A program made the translations under genes and the position numbers. From contig NZ_BMTP01000011.1 in NCBI RefSeq assembly GCF_014649735.1, forward strand, positions 124,001-188,000: DNA of 64,000 nt, read 5' to 3'. This stretch comes from Streptomyces lavendofoliae (GTDB lineage Bacteria > Actinomycetota > Actinomycetes > Streptomycetales > Streptomycetaceae). This document shows positions 52,928 through 61,725 of the stretch, one piece after another. The notes under the pieces were generated by a model, which worked only from the letters and a program-made list of their open reading frames with translations, did not search any database and was not told the origin of the DNA. How positions within the stretch are numbered: the stretch's first letter is position 1; each line of letters starts with the position of its first letter.

Positions 52928-53548
52928 TTGCGCAATTCCGCTCCCTTTCTGATATGGCTGCGCGCGCTGCGTGCCGCTCTCGTCCTGGCCACGGCCGTGG
53001 GCGTCCTGGCGGGCGCGGTCCTCGCTGCGGGCCTGGCGCTGGATCCTGACGTGAGCGCAGGGGAGTCCCTCGGACCCTTCGGCTTCATGCTCGCCTGCGC
53101 CCTCTTGCTGATCCCGGTCCCGCTCGCCACGGCTCACCTGCTGTCCTCGAAGCTCACGGCCCGCCGTGTCGGCAGGCCCATGACCCCTGACATGACCGAA
53201 GGCCACCATCGGTTCGAGATCGCTGGGATCAACCCGTACGGCTTCACCGCTGGTGATCTCGCCGATCGTTTCACCGCCGGGCTGAAAGGGCGCGCAAAGC
53301 TGTCCGCTGCGCCGCACACGTACACCTGCATCGGCCGTGCCGACGTGGTCATCCTTGTCGTAGCCGACGTCACTCTCCACGAGCGTGAGTTCACGGTGTA
53401 CTGCTCCGTGATGCCACGAAGCCGGTGGCGCAGGCGGATCAATGGTGTCGATGCCTGGGAGGTGTCGCAACAGGTCCGGTCCCAGGCCGAAGACGTCGTT
53501 GCGCGACAGGCCGGCCGCCGGGCAGGGCCTTCAGCCTGCGCCGTATGA
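52928..53548 (+). CDS. membrane protein of unknown function
   Basis: 206 residues: two membrane helices (IWLRALRAALVLATAVGVLAG ~8-28 and GFMLACALLLIPVPLATAHLL ~47-67) and a cytoplasmic C-terminal domain of about 130 residues with no recognised family (GKAKLSAAPHTYTCIGRADVVIL-like strands). I chose the TTG at 52928-52930, which has GAGGTG seven bases upstream; the frame is open to 52820 without a better start. Confidence 0.6.
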   Translation: MRNSAPFLIWLRALRAALVLATAVGVLAGAVLAAGLALDPDVSAGESLGPFGFMLACALLLIPVPLATAHLLSSKLTARRVGRPMTPDMTEGHHRFEIAGINPYGFTAGDLADRFTAGLKGRAKLSAAPHTYTCIGRADVVILVVADVTLHEREFTVYCSVMPRSRWRRRINGVDAWEVSQQVRSQAEDVVARQAGRRAGPSACAV

Positions 53549-53732
53549 CCATCTCCGGCCCCGGCCCGCGCTACCGCGGGCCAGGGCCGGCCCGGCGGCG
53601 GTCGCCCCGGCCGGGAACCGGTGCAGCCACCGCCCGCCCGCCGGGCTACCGCCCGTTCGCGGATGCGGCAGCAGCAGGCCGTCGTCGGTCCTCGCTTGAC
53701 CTCGACCCGGCTTGAGGTTGAATCCTGTGCAC

Positions 53733-54077
53733 ATGGCTGCAGAAAAGACGGACCGCATCGCTTCCATACGCCGCCAACTCTCGTCACTGGGCCTCACCCA
53801 GCCGCAGTACTGGATCCTTCGCTACCTGGCCCCGAACGATCTGGGAGCCGATGCCTCCGACCGTACCCTCCAGGAACTGAGCGACCTTCTTCAGCAGTAC
53901 GTTCTCCCGGGCGACGACCTCCAAGCCGAGGCGGATGCCCTCCTTGCCGACGGCCTGATCAGCCGGTCCTCCGACACCCGCTTGTACATCACCCCCGCAG
54001 GCCAGGCGGCCCACGCTCGGGTCAAAGGGAGCATCCCGGCCATACGGACCCTGCTGAACGAGACATCGCTGTCGTGA
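53733..54077 (+). CDS. MarR-like winged-helix protein
   Basis: 114 residues: DRIASIRRQLSSLGLTQPQYWILRYLAPNDLGAD, LQELSDLLQQYVLPGDDLQAEADALLADGLISRSSDTRLYITPAGQAAHARV in successive blocks. The pattern is that of short MarR/PadR-like winged helices with an extended loop. It could be a DNA-binding regulator. No partner gene is evident; the urease operon ends 250 bases away on the other strand. ATG 53733 is the likeliest start. Confidence 0.65.
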   Translation: MAAEKTDRIASIRRQLSSLGLTQPQYWILRYLAPNDLGADASDRTLQELSDLLQQYVLPGDDLQAEADALLADGLISRSSDTRLYITPAGQAAHARVKGSIPAIRTLLNETSLS

Positions 54078-54326
54078 CCTGACCGTCGTGGCCGCTGTCC
54101 TCCGAAGCCCACGCCCTGAGGTGACCTCGGCGGTGCACTGCGCGCGGTGCCCGCCGTGCCGACTGCTTCGCGACCACGCTGGCGCGGAAGTCCGGGGCGC
54201 GTCGAGGCCGAAAGTCCTCGCCGCCGGCTCGAAGAGTTCGTGGTCCTGCGCGAAGAGGGCAGCGTCGTTGGACGGCGCGATGCCTGCCCCGGGCCCTGCC
54301 CCCGGGCCGGATGTGCCGCCACGGAG

Positions 54327-55235
54327 TCACTGCTCGCCCTGGGCCTGTGGCGTCGGCGTCTGGTAGGCGTACGCGAGGGCGGCGTCCAGGAGGTGGCGCA
54401 GTTGGGCCGGTGTCGGGGCCACTGCGGTCGCGATGAGGGCCTGGGGGTCGGCCAGGGGAGTCAGTACCGCGTGGCCCTCGGCCGGGTCGTCGCCGATGAG
54501 ATGCGGTTCCCGGGGACTGCGCAGCTGCGGGTCGACCAGGAGGAGTTGTCCGGTGGCGCGGTGGGTTCCGAGGACGGCGGGGCCGTCCCATGCCGGTGCC
54601 GGGTCGCCGTAGGCGGTGTGCTGCTCCAGGATCGGTCGTCCGCCGCGGCGGACGGTCAGGCGGGTGGAGAGGTGGCCCGGCGCCTCGCCGGAGCGGCCCA
54701 GGAGCTGTTCTTCTCGCATGAGCAGGTGGGCGGTGGCGGCGAGGTCGATGACGAACGTCTGGTGCAGAGTGCTGCCCCGGGTACTGATCAGGGGCTCGGG
54801 GAGCCAGTGCAGCATCGCGTGATCGCCCACCCTGACCCTCACGTCGTAGGTGGCTGGGGCGGTGGTGGGGCCACGCAGGGCGATGGTGGCGGCCGCAGTG
54901 GTCACCTCCAGACGGGCGTGTGCCTCGGCGCTGATGTCGAGGGCGAGCCGGTCCCCGCCGAGCGGCGCGCTCATCGCGCCGAGTACGCGGACGCGCGCCT
55001 GTCCTCCGCGGGCCCGTAGCCGGCGCAGGTGGAAGGGGCCGTCGTGGTGCAGGAGGGGGACCGTTGTGGTGCGGCCGTTGTGGCCGGCCCGGATCCGGGC
55101 GGTGGCGATCACTCCGGAAGGGTGCGCCGGGGCGGGTCCGGTGGAGCGCCGCTCGTATGGCGCACCGTCGGTTCGGAGGGGTTCGGCGGCCGGCGCCGAG
55201 CGCAGGGCCGGCATCCGCGCGGTGGTGGCGTTCAC
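54327..55235 (-). CDS. ureD: urease accessory protein UreD
   Basis: 302 residues of the UreD/UreH family: [74 protein letters not shown] in blocks. UreD binds apo-urease and, with UreF and UreG, channels nickel into the active site. The GTG at 55233-55235 overlaps the ureG stop by 4 bases. It is the last gene of the operon, an order (ureAB-C-F-G-D) common in actinomycetes. Confidence 0.9.
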   Translation of the reverse strand: MNATTARMPALRSAPAAEPLRTDGAPYERRSTGPAPAHPSGVIATARIRAGHNGRTTTVPLLHHDGPFHLRRLRARGGQARVRVLGAMSAPLGGDRLALDISAEAHARLEVTTAAATIALRGPTTAPATYDVRVRVGDHAMLHWLPEPLISTRGSTLHQTFVIDLAATAHLLMREEQLLGRSGEAPGHLSTRLTVRRGGRPILEQHTAYGDPAPAWDGPAVLGTHRATGQLLLVDPQLRSPREPHLIGDDPAEGHAVLTPLADPQALIATAVAPTPAQLRHLLDAALAYAYQTPTPQAQGEQ

Positions 55236-55930
55236 CGGGTGGATCCGGCGGCGTGCCAGGCGGCGAGGCACCTGGTGACCCAGTCGGCGACCGGTTGGAC
55301 GCCGTCGGGGGTGGTGAGGCTGGTGAAGGCGTACGGCAGGTCCTTGCGCTGTTTGCGGGTGTCGGCCCTCATGGTGTCCAGGTTGACGCCGACGTAGGGG
55401 GCCAGGTCCGTCTTGTTGACGACGAGGAGATCGGCGGTGGTGATGCCGGGGCCGCCCTTGCGGGGGATGTCGTCGCCGCTGGCCACGTCGATGACGAAGA
55501 CCTGGGTGTCGACGAGCCCGCGGGAGAAGGTCGCGGTGAGGTTGTCTCCGCCGGACTCGATGAGGATCAGGTCGAGCGGTCGCAGGCTCTGTTCGAGGTG
55601 TTCGACGGCTTCGAGGTTGGCGGAGATGTCGTCGCGGATGGCGGTGTGCGGGCAGGCCCCGGTCTCCACGGCGGTGATCCGTTCCGGTGGCAGGACGGCC
55701 TCGCGGCGCAGGAAGGCGGCGTCCTCCTGGGTGTAGATGTCGTTGGTGACCACGGCGATGGAGAGCCGGTCGCGCAGGGTGCGGCACAGTGCGGCCACGG
55801 TCGCGGTCTTGCCCGATCCGACGGGCCCGCCGAAGCCGATGCGCAGGGCGCGGCGGCTGCCGTCGGCGAGCAGCGGCTCGGCGCTGTGGGTGTGGCGGTG
55901 CGGCATGGTCACGGGGTGGTCGAGATGCAC
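55232..55930 (-). CDS. ureG: urease accessory GTPase UreG
   Basis: 232 residues. P-loop [37 protein letters not shown] (the CPH metal-binding motif), [16 protein letters not shown] and [14 protein letters not shown] (NKxD). The N-terminus has a modest His cluster (MPHRHTHS). It hydrolyses GTP to deliver nickel to urease. The GTG start with GGAGC upstream lies 28 bases after ureF. Confidence 0.95.
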   Translation of the reverse strand: MHLDHPVTMPHRHTHSAEPLLADGSRRALRIGFGGPVGSGKTATVAALCRTLRDRLSIAVVTNDIYTQEDAAFLRREAVLPPERITAVETGACPHTAIRDDISANLEAVEHLEQSLRPLDLILIESGGDNLTATFSRGLVDTQVFVIDVASGDDIPRKGGPGITTADLLVVNKTDLAPYVGVNLDTMRADTRKQRKDLPYAFTSLTTPDGVQPVADWVTRCLAAWHAAGSTR

Positions 55931-55958
55931 AGGTGCTCCAGGCGTCGATCAAAGCTGG

Positions 55959-56633
55959 TCAGGAAGCGAAAAGCCGGACGGTCCAGGCGGCGTGCTGCTC
56001 GGCGGCGATGTCCAGCAGGGGTGCCGAGGAGGCAGGCAGAACACCGACGCCCTCGACAGCGACGCGTCGCGCCGTATCGGTGGCGGCGTCGGCGACGGTG
56101 TCGAGTTCGCCGGCGAGCCGCGCCAGCACGGCGGTGGCGTCGAACGGGTCCAGGCTCAGCAGACGCACCGCGGCGGTCGCCGGACCGCCCACGCTCTCGT
56201 AGGCGGCGGCCTGTGCGGCGTCGAGTGGAGTGAGCCGGGCGGCGCGGGCGGTGACGCCGAGCACGACCGGCTGGTGGGCGCCCTGGGGCCGGTGGCGGGC
56301 GAGGTGGTCGAGGTCGGCGCTGGGCCAGGTGGCCCGGGCCGCGCGCATCAGCTGTCGGCCCAGGCGGCGCGCGATGTGGCGCAGCGCCGGTACGGGGGTG
56401 CGGGTGTCGGCGGCCTCGTCCAGGGCGAGGGCGTCGTAGCCGTCGGCGGCCGCTGCGGCGAGGCCGGCCGCGACCAGTCCCGCGGTGTGCAGCCGCCCCC
56501 GGCAGAACGCCTCCAGGCTCGAGGCGTCGTGGACCCGGCCGGAGGCGACGGCTGCCTCCATCCCGCCGGAATGGGCGTGCCCGCCGGCGGGGAAGCGGCC
56601 GTCGGCCAGGACGAGCAGGGCAGTGCGGCTCAT
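55959..56633 (-). CDS. ureF: urease accessory protein UreF
   Basis: 224 residues, all-helical UreF: ALLVLADGRFPAGGHAHSGGMEAAVASGRVHD at the N-terminus (FPxGGxxHSxGxE pattern) and a C-terminal helical bundle. It couples UreD-urease to UreG and gates nickel delivery. ureC lies 76 bases upstream and ureG 28 bases downstream. Confidence 0.9.
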   Translation of the reverse strand: MSRTALLVLADGRFPAGGHAHSGGMEAAVASGRVHDASSLEAFCRGRLHTAGLVAAGLAAAAADGYDALALDEAADTRTPVPALRHIARRLGRQLMRAARATWPSADLDHLARHRPQGAHQPVVLGVTARAARLTPLDAAQAAAYESVGGPATAAVRLLSLDPFDATAVLARLAGELDTVADAATDTARRVAVEGVGVLPASSAPLLDIAAEQHAAWTVRLFAS

Positions 56634-56709
56634 GAGGTGGCGCCACCGCCTTTCGCGAAGGAGGTGCCGGGGCCGGCCGCGCGGGCGCGACCGGCCCCGG
56701 CGGAGCGGG

Positions 56710-58548
56710 TCAGAACAGGAAGTAGCGCTGTGCCAGTGGCAGCTCGGTGGCGTAGTTGCGTCCGACTTCCTGCCCGTCGACTGTGGTGCGGACGTCGGAG
56801 GTGGTGGCGCCGCCGATGGTGACGTCGAAGGTGTCGGGGTCGATGTCGATTGTGGGGACGCCGTTGTTGTGGATCATGTCGGCCTTGGTGACCCCCCGGG
56901 TGGAACGGATCGCGCGCAGGGGCTTGAGCAGCCCTGCCCGGGAGAGTTCGCCGTCGAGGGCGGCCTCGGCCACGAAGTTGCAGGAGTTCGCCGCCGGGGC
57001 GCGACCCTGGAAGCCCCAGACGGGGCGCGGGAGGTAGGGCTGCGGGGTCGGGATGGAGGCGTTGGCATCGCCGATCTGGGCGTAGGAGATCTGTCCGCCC
57101 TTGATGACCATGTGCGGCTTGACGCCGAAGAACTTCGGCTCCCACAGCACCAGGTCGGCGAGTTTTCCGGTCTCCACGGAGCCGACCTCGTGGTCGATGC
57201 CGTGGGTGATGGCCGGGTTGATCGTGTATTTGGCGACGTAGCGGCGGGCACGGAAGTTGTCCGCGTGCGCGTCGTCCTCGCGCAGGTGGCCGTAACGGGA
57301 CTTCATGACGTGCGCCGTCTGCCAGGTCCGCATGATCATCTCGCCGATGCGGCCCATGGCCTGGGCGTCGGAGGACATCATCGAGATGGCACCCATGTCG
57401 TGCAGCAGGTCCTCGGCGGCCATGGTGGAGGGCCGGATTCGGGAGTCGGCGAACGCCATGTCCGCCTCGACCTCCGGATTGAGGTGATGGCACACGATCA
57501 TCATGTCGACGTGCTCCTTGACGGTGTTGACCGTGAAGGGCCGGGTGGGATTCGTCGACGCGGGCAGCACGTTGGGTTTGCCGGCGAGGCTGATCATGTC
57601 GGGGGCGTGGCCGCCGCCGGCGCCCTCGATGTGGAAGATGTGCAGGCTGCGGTACTTGCCCTTCTTGGCCTTGCGGTCGGTCCTGGTGGCGGCGAAGGTG
57701 CTCTGTACGAAGCCGGCCTCGTTCAGCGAGTCGGCGTGCAGCGCGACCTGGACGCCGGTCTCCTCGCACACCGTCAGCGCGGCGTCGATCACCGCCGGGG
57801 TGGCTCCCCAGTCCTCGTGGATCTTGAAGCCGAGGGCGCCGGCCGAGACCTGGTCGTACAGCGACTTCTTCGAGACGGTGCTGCCCTTGGCGAGCAGGCC
57901 GATGTTCACCGGGAAGGCGTCCAGCGCCTCGAAGGTCCGCTGGATGTGCCACTTGCCGGGGGTGACAGTGGTGGCCGTGCTGCCCTCGGCCGGTCCGGTG
58001 CCGCCGCCGATCAGCGTCGTCACGCCCGACGCCACCGCCTCGTGGATCTGCTCCGGGCACAGGAAGTGCACGTGCGTGTCGACGCCGCCCGCGGTCAGAA
58101 TGCGGCCCTTGCCGGAGATCACCTCGGTCTCGGGACCCACGACGAAGTCCGAGGCGCGCGGGTCGTCGTTGGGACGGGGCGTCATGGTCTCCGGGTTGTA
58201 CGCCTTGCCGATGGCCCGGATGCGTCCGTCGCGCAGGCCGACGTCGGCCTTGACCACGCCCCAGTGGTCCAGGATCAGCGCACCGGTGATCACGGTGTCC
58301 ACCGGCTCGCGGGGGTCGTCGCGGGGGATGTGCGACTGGCCCATCGACTCACGGATCACCTTGCCGCCGCCGAAGACCATCTCGTCGCCGCTGCGCCCCG
58401 GCCCGCCGCACCAGTCCGCGTCGATGCGCAGGACGAGATTGGTGTCGGCGAGCCGGACCCGGTCGCCGGCGGTCGGCCCGTACAGGTCGGCGTACCGGGT
58501 ACGCGGCAGCGGGTCCCAGGGCTTGTCCTTCTCAGTGCTGTCCGGCAT
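56710..58548 (-). CDS. ureC: urease alpha subunit UreC
   Basis: 612 residues with all nickel ligands: H159 and H161 (DTHVHF), carbamylated K242 (GFKIHEDWG), H271 (ALHADSLNE), H306 ([13 protein letters not shown]) and D394 (SSDAQAMG); the flap region has CHHLNP. It hydrolyses urea to ammonia and carbamate. It is longer than the common ~570 residues owing to an insertion near 115-140 and another of about nine basic residues ([13 protein letters not shown]) near 288-300. The start overlaps the ureAB end by 17 bases. Confidence 0.97.
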   Translation of the reverse strand: MPDSTEKDKPWDPLPRTRYADLYGPTAGDRVRLADTNLVLRIDADWCGGPGRSGDEMVFGGGKVIRESMGQSHIPRDDPREPVDTVITGALILDHWGVVKADVGLRDGRIRAIGKAYNPETMTPRPNDDPRASDFVVGPETEVISGKGRILTAGGVDTHVHFLCPEQIHEAVASGVTTLIGGGTGPAEGSTATTVTPGKWHIQRTFEALDAFPVNIGLLAKGSTVSKKSLYDQVSAGALGFKIHEDWGATPAVIDAALTVCEETGVQVALHADSLNEAGFVQSTFAATRTDRKAKKGKYRSLHIFHIEGAGGGHAPDMISLAGKPNVLPASTNPTRPFTVNTVKEHVDMMIVCHHLNPEVEADMAFADSRIRPSTMAAEDLLHDMGAISMMSSDAQAMGRIGEMIMRTWQTAHVMKSRYGHLREDDAHADNFRARRYVAKYTINPAITHGIDHEVGSVETGKLADLVLWEPKFFGVKPHMVIKGGQISYAQIGDANASIPTPQPYLPRPVWGFQGRAPAANSCNFVAEAALDGELSRAGLLKPLRAIRSTRGVTKADMIHNNGVPTIDIDPDTFDVTIGGATTSDVRTTVDGQEVGRNYATELPLAQRYFLF

Positions 58549-59194
58549 CGAGGTGCTTCTCCTCCTCGCTCTTGTCGGCCTGGAGTCCGTGGACGATCCG
58601 CTCGCCGGCGATCGGCACGAGCATCACGGTGCGCTTGTCGCCGGGCTCGAACCGTTCGGAGGTGCCGGACGGGATGTGCAGCCGCATTCCGTGGGCCGCC
58701 TCACGGCGGAACCTGAGTCCCTCGTTCGCCTCGGCGAAGTGGAAGTGGGAGCCCACCTGGATCGGGCGGTCCTTGGGGTTGCGCACCACCAGCGGCACGG
58801 GTGTCGCCCCGTCGTTGAAGGCCACCCGGTGTTCGTCCTCGTCCGGCAGCAGCTCCGGCTTACCGGGATGGACGTCCACCTCGGTGGACGCCTCGTCGAA
58901 CGGCCTGCTGATGGTCACCAGCTTCGTGCCGTCCGGAAACGTCGCCTCGACCTGGACGTTGTCGACCATCTCCGGCACGCCGTCCATGACCTCGCTGCGC
59001 TGCAGCACATGGCGCCCTGACTCCATCACCGCATCGACCGTCGCCCCGGCCCGCGCCTCCTCATAGACATGCGCCGTCAGCAGCGCCATGACTTCGGGAT
59101 AGTTCAGCAGCAGACCGCGTTCGCGCCGCCGCTGGGCGACATCAGCTGCCACGTGGACCAACAGACGCTCCTGCTCGTGCGGAGTCAGATGCAT
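58532..59194 (-). CDS. ureA: urease gamma-beta fusion subunit
   Basis: 220 residues: gamma part (~1-100, [44 protein letters not shown]) fused to the beta part (~115-220, [37 protein letters not shown]). Fused UreAB is typical of some actinomycetes and of Helicobacter-like arrangements. It packs with UreC in the urease trimer. GAGAGGGGGATC precedes the ATG. It is the first gene of the operon; the region 59195-59600 holds the divergent control regions. Confidence 0.95.
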   Translation of the reverse strand: MHLTPHEQERLLVHVAADVAQRRRERGLLLNYPEVMALLTAHVYEEARAGATVDAVMESGRHVLQRSEVMDGVPEMVDNVQVEATFPDGTKLVTISRPFDEASTEVDVHPGKPELLPDEDEHRVAFNDGATPVPLVVRNPKDRPIQVGSHFHFAEANEGLRFRREAAHGMRLHIPSGTSERFEPGDKRTVMLVPIAGERIVHGLQADKSEEEKHLDAGQH

Positions 59195-59492
59195 GCCGAT
59201 CCCCCTCTCCTGTTCGTCGCTTCACCCGCGCGGCAAGCACCACGAAGCGCAGAGAAGACGCCGCCCTCGTAGCTTCCGCAGACCGATCCTGAGAGAGGGG
59301 AGGGCCTAGGGGCAGCGAAACGGACCAGTCGGCCCTGATGGAGTGAATCGGGATCACGGGGCACATTCCGGTCGCATTCGCAACAGCTCAGCACGCTGGC
59401 TGGTGCGTACGCCGGGGGACACGCGCGGTGGCGCTCCCCGGTCGACCGACCCGCGTGAAGGATGGGGTTCCGGCCAATCGGCAGAAGATCTA

Positions 59493-59522
59493 TTGACGAT
59501 TGATTGACCGTCTCTTTACCTT
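59493..59522 (+). promoter_or_regulatory. predicted promoter of the GCIS-repeat peptide operon
   Basis: TTGACG (59493-59498) and TACCTT (59517-59522) are spaced by 18 bases, about 80 bases before the precursor ATG. The surrounding segment is unusually AT-rich for this window. A second TTGAC lies 11 bases further on. Confidence 0.5.
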
Positions 59523-59600
59523 CGATGCCGATGGTTGATCGCCACAAAACCATTTCCTCATGAAAAAAGACGCATTTCTGCTACTCCTGGAGGTTTCGCC

Positions 59601-59753
59601 ATGGAACAGCTCATCAAGCGCATGACTGAGGAGTCCGTGTGGCGCAAGTGGGTCGCTGTCAACTCCGCCCAGGCCGCGAAGGACGGGTGCATCAGCGCCA
59701 CGTCCAAGAGCGGCTGCATCAGCGCCGCCCCCAAGAGCGGCTGCATCTCCTGA
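59601..59753 (+). CDS. RiPP-like precursor peptide with three K(D/S)GCIS repeats
   Basis: 50 residues. A helical, Trp-containing leader (MEQLIKRMTEESVWRKWVAV and NSAQAA) is followed by three units with exact 9-residue spacing: KDGCISATS, KSGCISAAP and KSGCIS at the C-terminus. Such a leader plus repeated short core is the layout of multi-core RiPP precursors; the Cys and Ser are obvious targets for modification. Translation signals are excellent (CTGGAGGTTTCGCC before the ATG). Four genes follow on the same strand. I do not recognise the family; a metal-binding or secreted Cys peptide is an alternative. Confidence 0.8.
   Translation: MEQLIKRMTEESVWRKWVAVNSAQAAKDGCISATSKSGCISAAPKSGCIS
59679..59750 (+). 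repeat. 27-base in-frame repeats encoding K(D/S)GCIS
   Basis: Units start at 59679, 59706 and 59733; the third is truncated after six codons. Codons AAG(AGC/GAC)GG(C/G)TGCATC are almost invariant, which points to recent duplication or strong constraint. Confidence 0.9.
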
Positions 59754-59771
59754 CCCGCTGATGCTCCGCGC

Positions 59772-59799
59772 TGCCGGCGCGGCTGTCGCCGCGCCGGCA
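59772..59799 (+). terminator. hairpin after the repeat peptide (attenuating terminator)
   Basis: TGCCGGCGCGGC and GCCGCGCCGGCA form a perfect 12-base stem with a TGTC loop, 18 bases after the peptide stop and 47 before the next gene. It likely limits read-through so that peptide exceeds enzyme, like the hairpin in the lasso operon. Confidence 0.75.
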
Positions 59800-59846
59800 C
59801 GCCCCGCTCACTCCTCCCCGCACTCGACCCGTCCCGGAGAGCTCCC

Positions 59847-61073
59847 TTGAACCGCCTGCCGAGCGCCGATGTCCTGGAAAAGGTGCGCGACATCCCGATC
59901 TACCGTTCCTCCGTCGAGCTCGGCCACTTCCCGATCCTGGAGAAGGCGGAGATCGCCCGGGGCTTCCCCGACAACTGGATGACCCCGGAGCTGGCCCGCG
60001 CGCTGGAGGCCGGAGAAGCCGAGTTCGTACTGTCCACCGGTACCAACCACGCTCGCATGCAGCTCATCCGGCCGCCCTACTTCCTGCTCCGCTCCTACTA
60101 CCGCCTGTGGAGCGAACACCCCGACCTCGGCGCCTCGTGGCACGCGGGCGCCCGGCGGGTCTCGCTGACCACCGTCCTCGCCACCGAACACGTGGCGCGG
60201 GTGAACGCCCGCAAGCCCGGCGCGACTCCCGGGGAACGCTGGCTCGACGACCGTACGCTGTATCTCAACCTCCGGCTGGACCCCGCCGATTGGGACCGTG
60301 ACGAGGTCGAGCGCATGCTCGCCGAGATCCGCGAGGCCGCCACCGCCCACTCCGGCGCCGGCTATCTGCTGGACTGCTCCGGCTACCACCTGGCGCACCT
60401 GATCCGGAAGGTCTCGGCATGGGGCCTGTGGGACGCGTTCCCCCGCCCGGCCGGCATCGTCCACGCCTATGAGTACACGCCGCTGAACGTCCGTGCCTAT
60501 CTGCGCGCCCATTTCGACTGCCCGGTGGTCGACCTCTTCGGCAGCACCGAACTCGGCTACCTGTTCTACAGCGATACCGAAGGCGGTTACCAGCCCTACC
60601 TGGAGGACATGAGCGTCGAGCTGATCCCGGTGGAACCGGACAGCGGCATCCACAGCCTCATCGTCACCAGCGTCCGCAACCCCTACATGCCGTTGGTCCG
60701 CTACCGGTCCGGCGACTGTGTGCGCACCCGCGACGGCAGCGCCGACCCGGAGCGCATCGTCTCCTTCTGCGGGCGGGAGAAGGAACTGCTGCCCACTCCC
60801 GGAGGCCCCGTCTCCCAGGCCGACCTCGACGCCCGTATCGCCGGCATCCGCACTCGCGTCTTCCTGTACCAGTTGCACCTGACCGGCGAAGTCGGATCCC
60901 GCCTGTCGTACACGACCTTCGACGACGCGCCGCTGTCACCCGGCGAGACGGCCGAGCTGTCGGAGTCCGTCACCGCCTTGACCGGGCGTGCCTGCCAGGT
61001 GGAACACCGCACCGGAATCCCCATCGGGCGATCCGGCAAGTACGCCTGGCTGACCAGGTCCGACCCGTCCTGA
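59847..61073 (+). CDS. PaaK-like adenylate-forming enzyme
   Basis: 408 residues resembling phenylacetate-CoA ligase and related ANL enzymes: STGTNHARMQLIRPP (~63-77, phosphate loop), FGSTELGYLFYSD (231-243, A5-like), VRYRSGD (284-290, A7-like), GREKELLPTPGG (309-320) and a C-terminal Lys in GRSGKYAWL (~395). It would activate a carboxylate as acyl-AMP; whether CoA, an amine or the peptide itself receives the acyl group is unknown. The TTG start at 59847 follows GGAGAG. In this operon it may acylate the peptide's Lys or amino terminus, or activate its carboxylate (inference). Confidence 0.8.
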   Translation: MNRLPSADVLEKVRDIPIYRSSVELGHFPILEKAEIARGFPDNWMTPELARALEAGEAEFVLSTGTNHARMQLIRPPYFLLRSYYRLWSEHPDLGASWHAGARRVSLTTVLATEHVARVNARKPGATPGERWLDDRTLYLNLRLDPADWDRDEVERMLAEIREAATAHSGAGYLLDCSGYHLAHLIRKVSAWGLWDAFPRPAGIVHAYEYTPLNVRAYLRAHFDCPVVDLFGSTELGYLFYSDTEGGYQPYLEDMSVELIPVEPDSGIHSLIVTSVRNPYMPLVRYRSGDCVRTRDGSADPERIVSFCGREKELLPTPGGPVSQADLDARIAGIRTRVFLYQLHLTGEVGSRLSYTTFDDAPLSPGETAELSESVTALTGRACQVEHRTGIPIGRSGKYAWLTRSDPS

Positions 61074-61146
61074 CCCCGTCCGTACCGGCCCTGCATGCGC
61101 GCGGGGCGTCCGACGCGCCCGGCGACGGCTTCCCGACAGGAGTCCC

Positions 61147-61725
61147 ATGTCCACTTCCACAGCACCCTCCGCCCCCTCGGGCACCCCCGCCCGAGAAGTG
61201 CCCGACGTCGAGACATTGCTCGGCCCGGCTCTGCACGAGGAGGTGGTGCGGCACTTCACGGCCAAGCCCGACGCACCGTCCGCGTCCGTCGTACGGCACC
61301 AGGTCCGCGAGTGCCTGCGCTACCTCTACCTCCTCTCCCGCCACCCCGACCGGCTCGGCGGCCTCTTCCTCCCCGTCGAGCAGGACATCGACGAGATATG
61401 GCACTACCTGATCCTGCAGACGCGTGAGTACCGCGACCTGTGCGAGCGCCGGCTGCCCGGCGGTCACTTCATCCACCACCGGAGCATCTCCTACGACGAC
61501 TACCGGGAAGCCCCCGGACGGGAGACCGCCGTCGAGGAGGCCCTGCGCTGGATTCCCCTCTACACGGTCGCGTTCGGTCCCTTCGACGCCGACGCCCTGC
61601 CGCACTGGACGATCGTGCGTTTCCTGCACGACGAACTCGGCATGTCCCTGGAGGAGATAGCCGCCCTGGCCGACGACGCTCGGACGCCCGACGGCACCGC
61701 GGCTCCGGTGGGGACCCACGCGTGA
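61147..61725 (+). CDS. GRDP-like protein (WH...C...FIHH motif)
   Basis: 192 residues, soluble. The core DIDEIWHYLILQTREYRDLC followed by ERRLPGGHFIHHRS (~76-112) matches the glycine-rich-domain-containing-protein-like family, with conserved Asp, Trp-His, Cys and His-His that could bind a metal. The biochemical role of this family is not established. A good ribosome-binding site (CAGGAG) precedes the ATG. Its stop overlaps the MFS start by 4 bases, so it belongs to the GCIS operon and may be a modifying enzyme. Confidence 0.7.
   Translation: MSTSTAPSAPSGTPAREVPDVETLLGPALHEEVVRHFTAKPDAPSASVVRHQVRECLRYLYLLSRHPDRLGGLFLPVEQDIDEIWHYLILQTREYRDLCERRLPGGHFIHHRSISYDDYREAPGRETAVEEALRWIPLYTVAFGPFDADALPHWTIVRFLHDELGMSLEEIAALADDARTPDGTAAPVGTHA

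Noticed and set aside
59679-59750. GCIS repeats considered as a non-coding tandem repeat
   Set aside because: The 27-base period, conserved codons, strong ribosome-binding site and precise stop after the third unit indicate coding sequence.
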